Origin: Folioceros fuciformis
Lineage: Eukaryota; Anthocerotophyta; Anthocerotopsida; Anthocerotales
Length of the DNA stretch: 34,795 nucleotides
Assembly: GCA_049999805.1 (NCBI GenBank)
Contig: JBNGIO010006342.1
Coordinates: forward strand, 367,641 to 402,435
Direction: 5' to 3'
Part shown: one piece after another, positions 30,813 to 34,795 of the stretch
How the letters are laid out: each line of letters starts with the position of its first letter
How positions within the stretch are numbered: the stretch's first letter is position 1
Translations under genes and position numbers: made by a program
Notes under the pieces: generated by a model
Told to the model about the DNA's origin: nothing
Database searches by the model: none
The model's input: the letters and a program-made list of their open reading frames with translations, nothing else

Positions 30813-32966
30813 ATGACAGACGATGCGGAGGCTGAGGCACAGAGCTCACCTCCAGCTTTGCGAGAGGCTCCTTGGATTACGTACAAGCGGCGGAGGCGGT
30901 TTGCTGACGTGAAGAGGTGAGATTGGGTGGGCGTGATTGATGCTGGTTTTGCCGGGGGTGAAGGAATTCTGGCCTGAATTACGCTGCCTCGTCCTGAACA
31001 CAGAAGCTTTGCAACCAGTGTGGAGGCCGACTCGGAGGTCTCCGAATTTCCCGCGGTTGGGCCCGGTGGAGGGGATGCGGAAACAAGGTCACCAAACCAG
31101 TACGCTTCCTGTCCGAAGAAACGAGCATTGTTGATGGATGACGACGAGTCGGACACCTACTCTCTGTTGAAATGCCCCTCGGTCATGCATACCTGGAAGG
31201 CTCTTGTGGGCATACGAAGGACTTACCCGCCCAGGAGACGCGTGTGCGGGCAGTATTTCCTGGATTTGGGTCAGAAAGATTTTTCTCGCAGCCAGTGCCC
31301 TGTCTGCGGACTTCTGTATGCTAAAGGCGAAGAGAATGATGAAAAATTGCACAAGGCGTTTCACAGGAGCCAGACTCAGGGGATCCTTTTCAAGGTCTTC
31401 TGACGTTTGTGATTATGGTTTTTCTGCGGGGCATGTATTTGATTAGCTGGAAAAGTGATCGCAGAGTGGTGGTACTCTGTAGGGATGGAAAACGGAGAGA
31501 GTTGTTGGCAGACTTGACTGCAAGGGAGCACGAGTTATATGTGTGCTGCCTGAAGATCCCTTTCAGCATCAAATCAAGGTGCGTTTGCTGCTGCATGATT
31601 CATCTTGCACTTACCGCTTGTAACGTACCCGTCTTCACGATTGTCCCCCATGGTACAGACAATGCAATGCGTAACCTTGATGGTGTCCCTTGATGCGTCT
31701 CTGTGGTTAGGTGAAGGAGGTAGCTGCTGTGATGGAAGCTCAACTTGGGCTCGTTCCCGGCTGGCTGCTCGAAGCTCAATGCAAGGCAAGCAGTGCTGAC
31801 AGTTTTGCTGCAACCGATGCTGAGGGTCTCACTTCTCCCTGTAGTGTACTGAGAACGCTTTCGGGCCTTCAGGTGTACCTGTACATCTCTGCAGAGAAGA
31901 AAATTGTGGGCTGCATCATGGCGGAGCCTATACTTGAGGCCTTTGAGGTTGTGCCTCGGAGAGAAGAATGCATTGAAGAGCAAGAGTCGGACGGACCGAA
32001 GGTCATAGTTGAAAAACAGGATCGACATTCCCGGCTACCGGATTGCGGGGAAGAGACCGAACCATGGTTGCGGAATGTTGCAGTGAAGCCTGAGGTGCCC
32101 GATCCATTCAGATGTGGCGCAGCTGCGGTCTCCTTACCGAATTCTTGCACAGTAGAAAAGATTGAGGATGTGCAAATTCAGGAACTAGCTCCTGCTCGGG
32201 TTGTCTTGAAGAACACCAAGGTGACAGACTACTTTCTCAAGGCTGGACGGCAGAAGCAGCTGGGAATGCAGAAGCTGATTCCATCAAAAAGGGCCCCTTT
32301 CGCAGAAGCCGATGCATGCATGACAAGCTCTAGGTTGGATGATTCCCAGCATATCCACAGCTCCAGGCTGGATGACCACACTGGACATGATCATCCGAGT
32401 ACAATATGTGTCTCTCGCATGATTTCCTCAGGTAATAACTGCTCTGTAAGCAGGAGCAGGTCAGAGCCTGAGGAAGCCTCCCATCACGAGAGCGAGCCTG
32501 CGGATACATCTGATGCTTCCATTCCCCAAAATACCCTTCAAAGACATCCAGCTCAGAAAGGTATTTTGGTCTTCGGCAACGTCAAGTTCAAGCGGGAAGT
32601 GGTGAAGCGAACTAGCTGCAAGGAGGTCAGAGAGCAAAAGGATTCCGGCAGACTGATAATGTGCAGCAAGTTGCCAGTCCCGGCCGTTTGCGGCGTGAGA
32701 TGCATGTGGGTATCCCAATCCGAGAGGAGGAAGGGTATTGCTTCGCGACTAATTGATGTGATGAGGTAATTTCGCGTGCATGGTGTCTTGCTGTGCTGTT
32801 TGAGCCTCGCGGTTTCCAACTGGACCTTCTGCTCTTGAACAGGAAGACATTCACGATGGGATTCGTCTTACAGCCGCACCAGATTGCTTTTTCCCAGCCC
32901 ACGCCAGATGGTCGAGCGTTTGCACTCAGATATTGTAGAACAGACAAGTTCCTGGTGTATGGTTAA
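30813..32966 (+). CDS. CTF7: Cohesin acetyltransferase CTF7/ECO1 (ESCO type)
   Basis: Six exons (30813-30916, 31004-31394, 31483-31578, 31711-31785, 31873-32765, 32843-32966) join in phase to 560 aa. The ESCO zinc finger lies at about 133-155 (CPVC...HKAFH), preceded by YFLDLGQKDF. The acetyltransferase core has GWKTERVV, VICVLPEDPFQ, VYLYISAEKKIVGCIMAEPI and, after a long insert, AVCGVRCMWVSQSERRKGIA and AFSQPTPDGRAFALRYC. The enzyme acetylates SMC3 to establish sister chromatid cohesion in S phase. The intron at 31786-31872 has a GC-AG border. The 87-bp intron is in frame, so its retention would add 29 residues. An acidic, repeat-bearing insert of more than 200 residues sits inside the domain, about twice the size of typical plant CTF7. 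The start ATG at 30813 is inferred; an extra 5' exon is possible. Confidence 0.92.
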
Positions 32967-33209
32967 CTAAGTAGCCCCTTCAGCTACCCACTCTGCCTGC
33001 CTCTCTGTACAAAATTATTTGAGGACGAAACTGTTCCTCTCATTAAACTTTCGTCAATAGGAACATCAGAGATCAATTTCGTTCTTTGGACAGGTCCAAA
33101 ATGCCCTTGAAAATTCTCTTCAGAATCCTTCGACAAATCCAGTTTCAACTGCGCATGGAATGGAGACTTGAGATCTGTGAGAAGGAAAGGGGTCTATAAT
33201 CTATCATTG
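32967..33209. other. 3' flank of CTF7
   Basis: This is probably the 3' UTR and flank. No ORF or motif beyond AT-rich sequence was seen. Confidence 0.5.
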
Positions 33210-33860
33210 GATGAAGAGAAAGAGAATTAAGCTCTATAACACGCATGCATACAAGACCTTTGACGGACATGGTGAAAAAGATGTGGTGTCTTGTAATGCC
33301 ATGATCTCAAGTTATTTCCAGCAGCTCACCAAGGACGTGGTTGGTTGCTCGAAATGCCATGATCTCCGGATACTCTCAGAAGGGCAGCGAGCAGTGGGAG
33401 GCAGTGAAAAGGTCGGATAGTGACTTGGTGCTCAGGGTGATAAAAGTTGGCAAACATCCAGATTAGCCGGCCACATTTCCTGCTGCCGGTGTGCAGTTAT
33501 ATGTACGCAGCTACTAAGCCAGGGGCTGGCGTACTTCGAGGCTATGGGCAGAATTTCGACATCACACCCAAGGTGGGGCTCACCTCAAAAGCATGGTGGA
33601 CCTTACGGGCCCTGCAGGCCCACAGGATGAAAGTGGGTTCGTGTCGAAAGTGAAACAACGTGGAGGTCGGACGCTATGTTTTGAGTACGCAGTGAAACTG
33701 CACGAGCAAGATGCCTCAGCGTATGCGTATCGTGATGTGCACCTTATACACCGGTGCGCACATGTGGGAACAGACACAGGAGTTACAGGCAAGGGGACGA
33801 GGGATGAGGGCTTGGAATCAACCGGGTCAGAGCTGGTGGACGGACCTGACCTGCGTAGAG
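33210..33860 (+). pseudogene. Decayed PPR gene, E-domain end
   Basis: The plus strand shows EKDVVSCNAMISSYFQQLT, then in another frame NAMISGYSQKGSEQWEAVK, then an E-domain block HLKSMVDLTGPAG, FEYAVKLHEQDASAYAY and finally RAWNQPGQSWWTDLT. That is the usual order in PPR E/DYW proteins. Frame changes between blocks and the loss of most repeats show it is not functional. Confidence 0.83.
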
Positions 33861-34109
33861 CTTTGAGGTTGAGAATGGCAGCATCTCAGAAGTCAAGCAC
33901 GGCTGAAACAGTAGTTGCAATGGGCCAGTATCAATCGGCCACAGCTCATTCGGTGCTGGATCGCGTGAGCTGGACATGCTCCGCCGTGCGCCAAGCTGCA
34001 ACCAATTCCGTGGCACAGATCTAGAGGTACGTACCGGCTATAGAAGTGGAAGCGCCTCGTCGCCGAGCCTCCTCGTGCTCGCCCAGCACAATTCAGCCAG
34101 GACATCCGC

Positions 34110-34560
34110 TATCAAACCACTGGCTAGGGAAGCAGGCAATACAACTGTTTCGTCCGATGCGGGGGCCCGGTGTGGAGCCGGATGGTCATGTGGTTTGTGG
34201 TAACTCTTCAGACAAGTGGAAAGAGTTTGGACTCTAGGCAGGAAGTGCATGCTGATGTATTGGCCACCCGGCCTGGTCTGTTTGTCTGTAGGTGCGCGGT
34301 GTACAGTACGCAAACTGTGGGAGCTTGGAAGACGCTCACAGAGCGTGTGACGGCAATGGGCAGAGAAAGATGTGGTGTCGTGGACTGCTCTGATTGCAGG
34401 GTAATCCCGGCTGGGTTGAACCAAGAAGCCTTTCGGCGGTACAAGAAGGTGTATGCTAGCACACGGCATCTCTTCACCCAATTCCGTGATTTCTGTGTGC
34501 CTCCCCCAGGAATGAGTCATTGTTGCCGCTCCAGCTCTTGAGAAGGGTAAGCATCTTACA
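34110..34560 (+). pseudogene. Second decayed PPR fragment near the right edge
   Basis: Fragments GVEPDGHVV (34160-34190) and, frameshifted, KDVVSWTALIAG (about 34365-34400), with a degraded SLEDAHRA helix before it, fit PPR repeats. No frame is long. It could be part of the same ancestral gene as 33210-33860 or a separate insertion. The sequence to the window end (34561-34795) shows nothing recognisable. Confidence 0.65.
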
Positions 34561-34795
34561 CACAAGCAACGAAGGCAGACAGGATACCACGCTGACATCT
34601 TCACCGTCTGTTTGGTGCCAATGATTGCAAAGGAAGGCAACCTGGAAGTTGCCCACATACCATTTCATGGACGTGGTCCAAGTGATTATGGCCACCCATG
34701 ATTTCGTGGCTTAGGAATGCAATTATCACGACAGTCCCAGCAAGGAATGGGACAGAAAGCCCGTACCCCATTCCTTCACACTTGCCAGCCTGTGC

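Noticed and set aside
31409-31693. Alternative CTF7 exon starting at about 31447 (frame with ISWKSDRRVV)
   Set aside because: It does not join in phase with the preceding exon and later shifts frame; the exon from 31483 gives GWKTERVV and VICVLPEDP, matching ESCO proteins.

Overview
This window looks like a piece of nuclear DNA from a land plant. The evidence is GT-AG introns of about 75-110 bp, plant-only families (a chloroplast PAO-type Rieske oxygenase, a LONGIFOLIA/TRM protein, a plant CTF7 cohesin acetyltransferase) and many decayed plant-type PPR genes. Small introns, high gene density, mixed base composition and abundant PPR remnants fit a compact seedless-plant genome such as a hornwort or Selaginella-like lycophyte. 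That placement is inference, and no species can be named from the sequence alone.

Left part (1-9.4 kb): a 49-bp minisatellite, a minus-strand nuclear protein with a DEUBAD-like domain and internal repeats, then an NHP2 gene (H/ACA snoRNP core) convergent with INDH (mitochondrial complex I Fe-S assembly). INDH is divergent, over about 140 bp, from an intronless PAO-like chloroplast oxygenase. After a decayed PPR gene comes a second NHP2 copy with identical exon lengths, followed by a broken 3' fragment of INDH. This shows a roughly 1.25-kb segmental duplication.

Middle part (9.4-19.4 kb): a second decayed PPR locus, a 13-exon sterol C-14 reductase gene (FACKEL type, minus strand) with a duplicated scrap of its last exon downstream, and then about 5 kb (14.4-19.4 kb) with no firmly recognisable gene. 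That stretch contains a possible three-exon cysteine-rich gene fragment, a Pol III-promoter-like stretch and a copia-LTR-like terminus.

Right part (19.4-34.8 kb): a large LONGIFOLIA/TRM gene with five copies of a 38-aa repeat near its N terminus, a small possible two-exon gene, an 8-exon secreted acid lipase, a GC-rich intronless F-box gene, a CTF7/ECO1 acetyltransferase with a probable GC-AG intron, and two more decayed PPR loci at the right edge.

The genes are housekeeping and organelle or cytoskeleton functions that form no obvious pathway. I found no bacterial, viral or defence-type system and no CRISPR array. Exon borders were worked out by hand from frame, phase and family alignment from memory, and have no transcript support.
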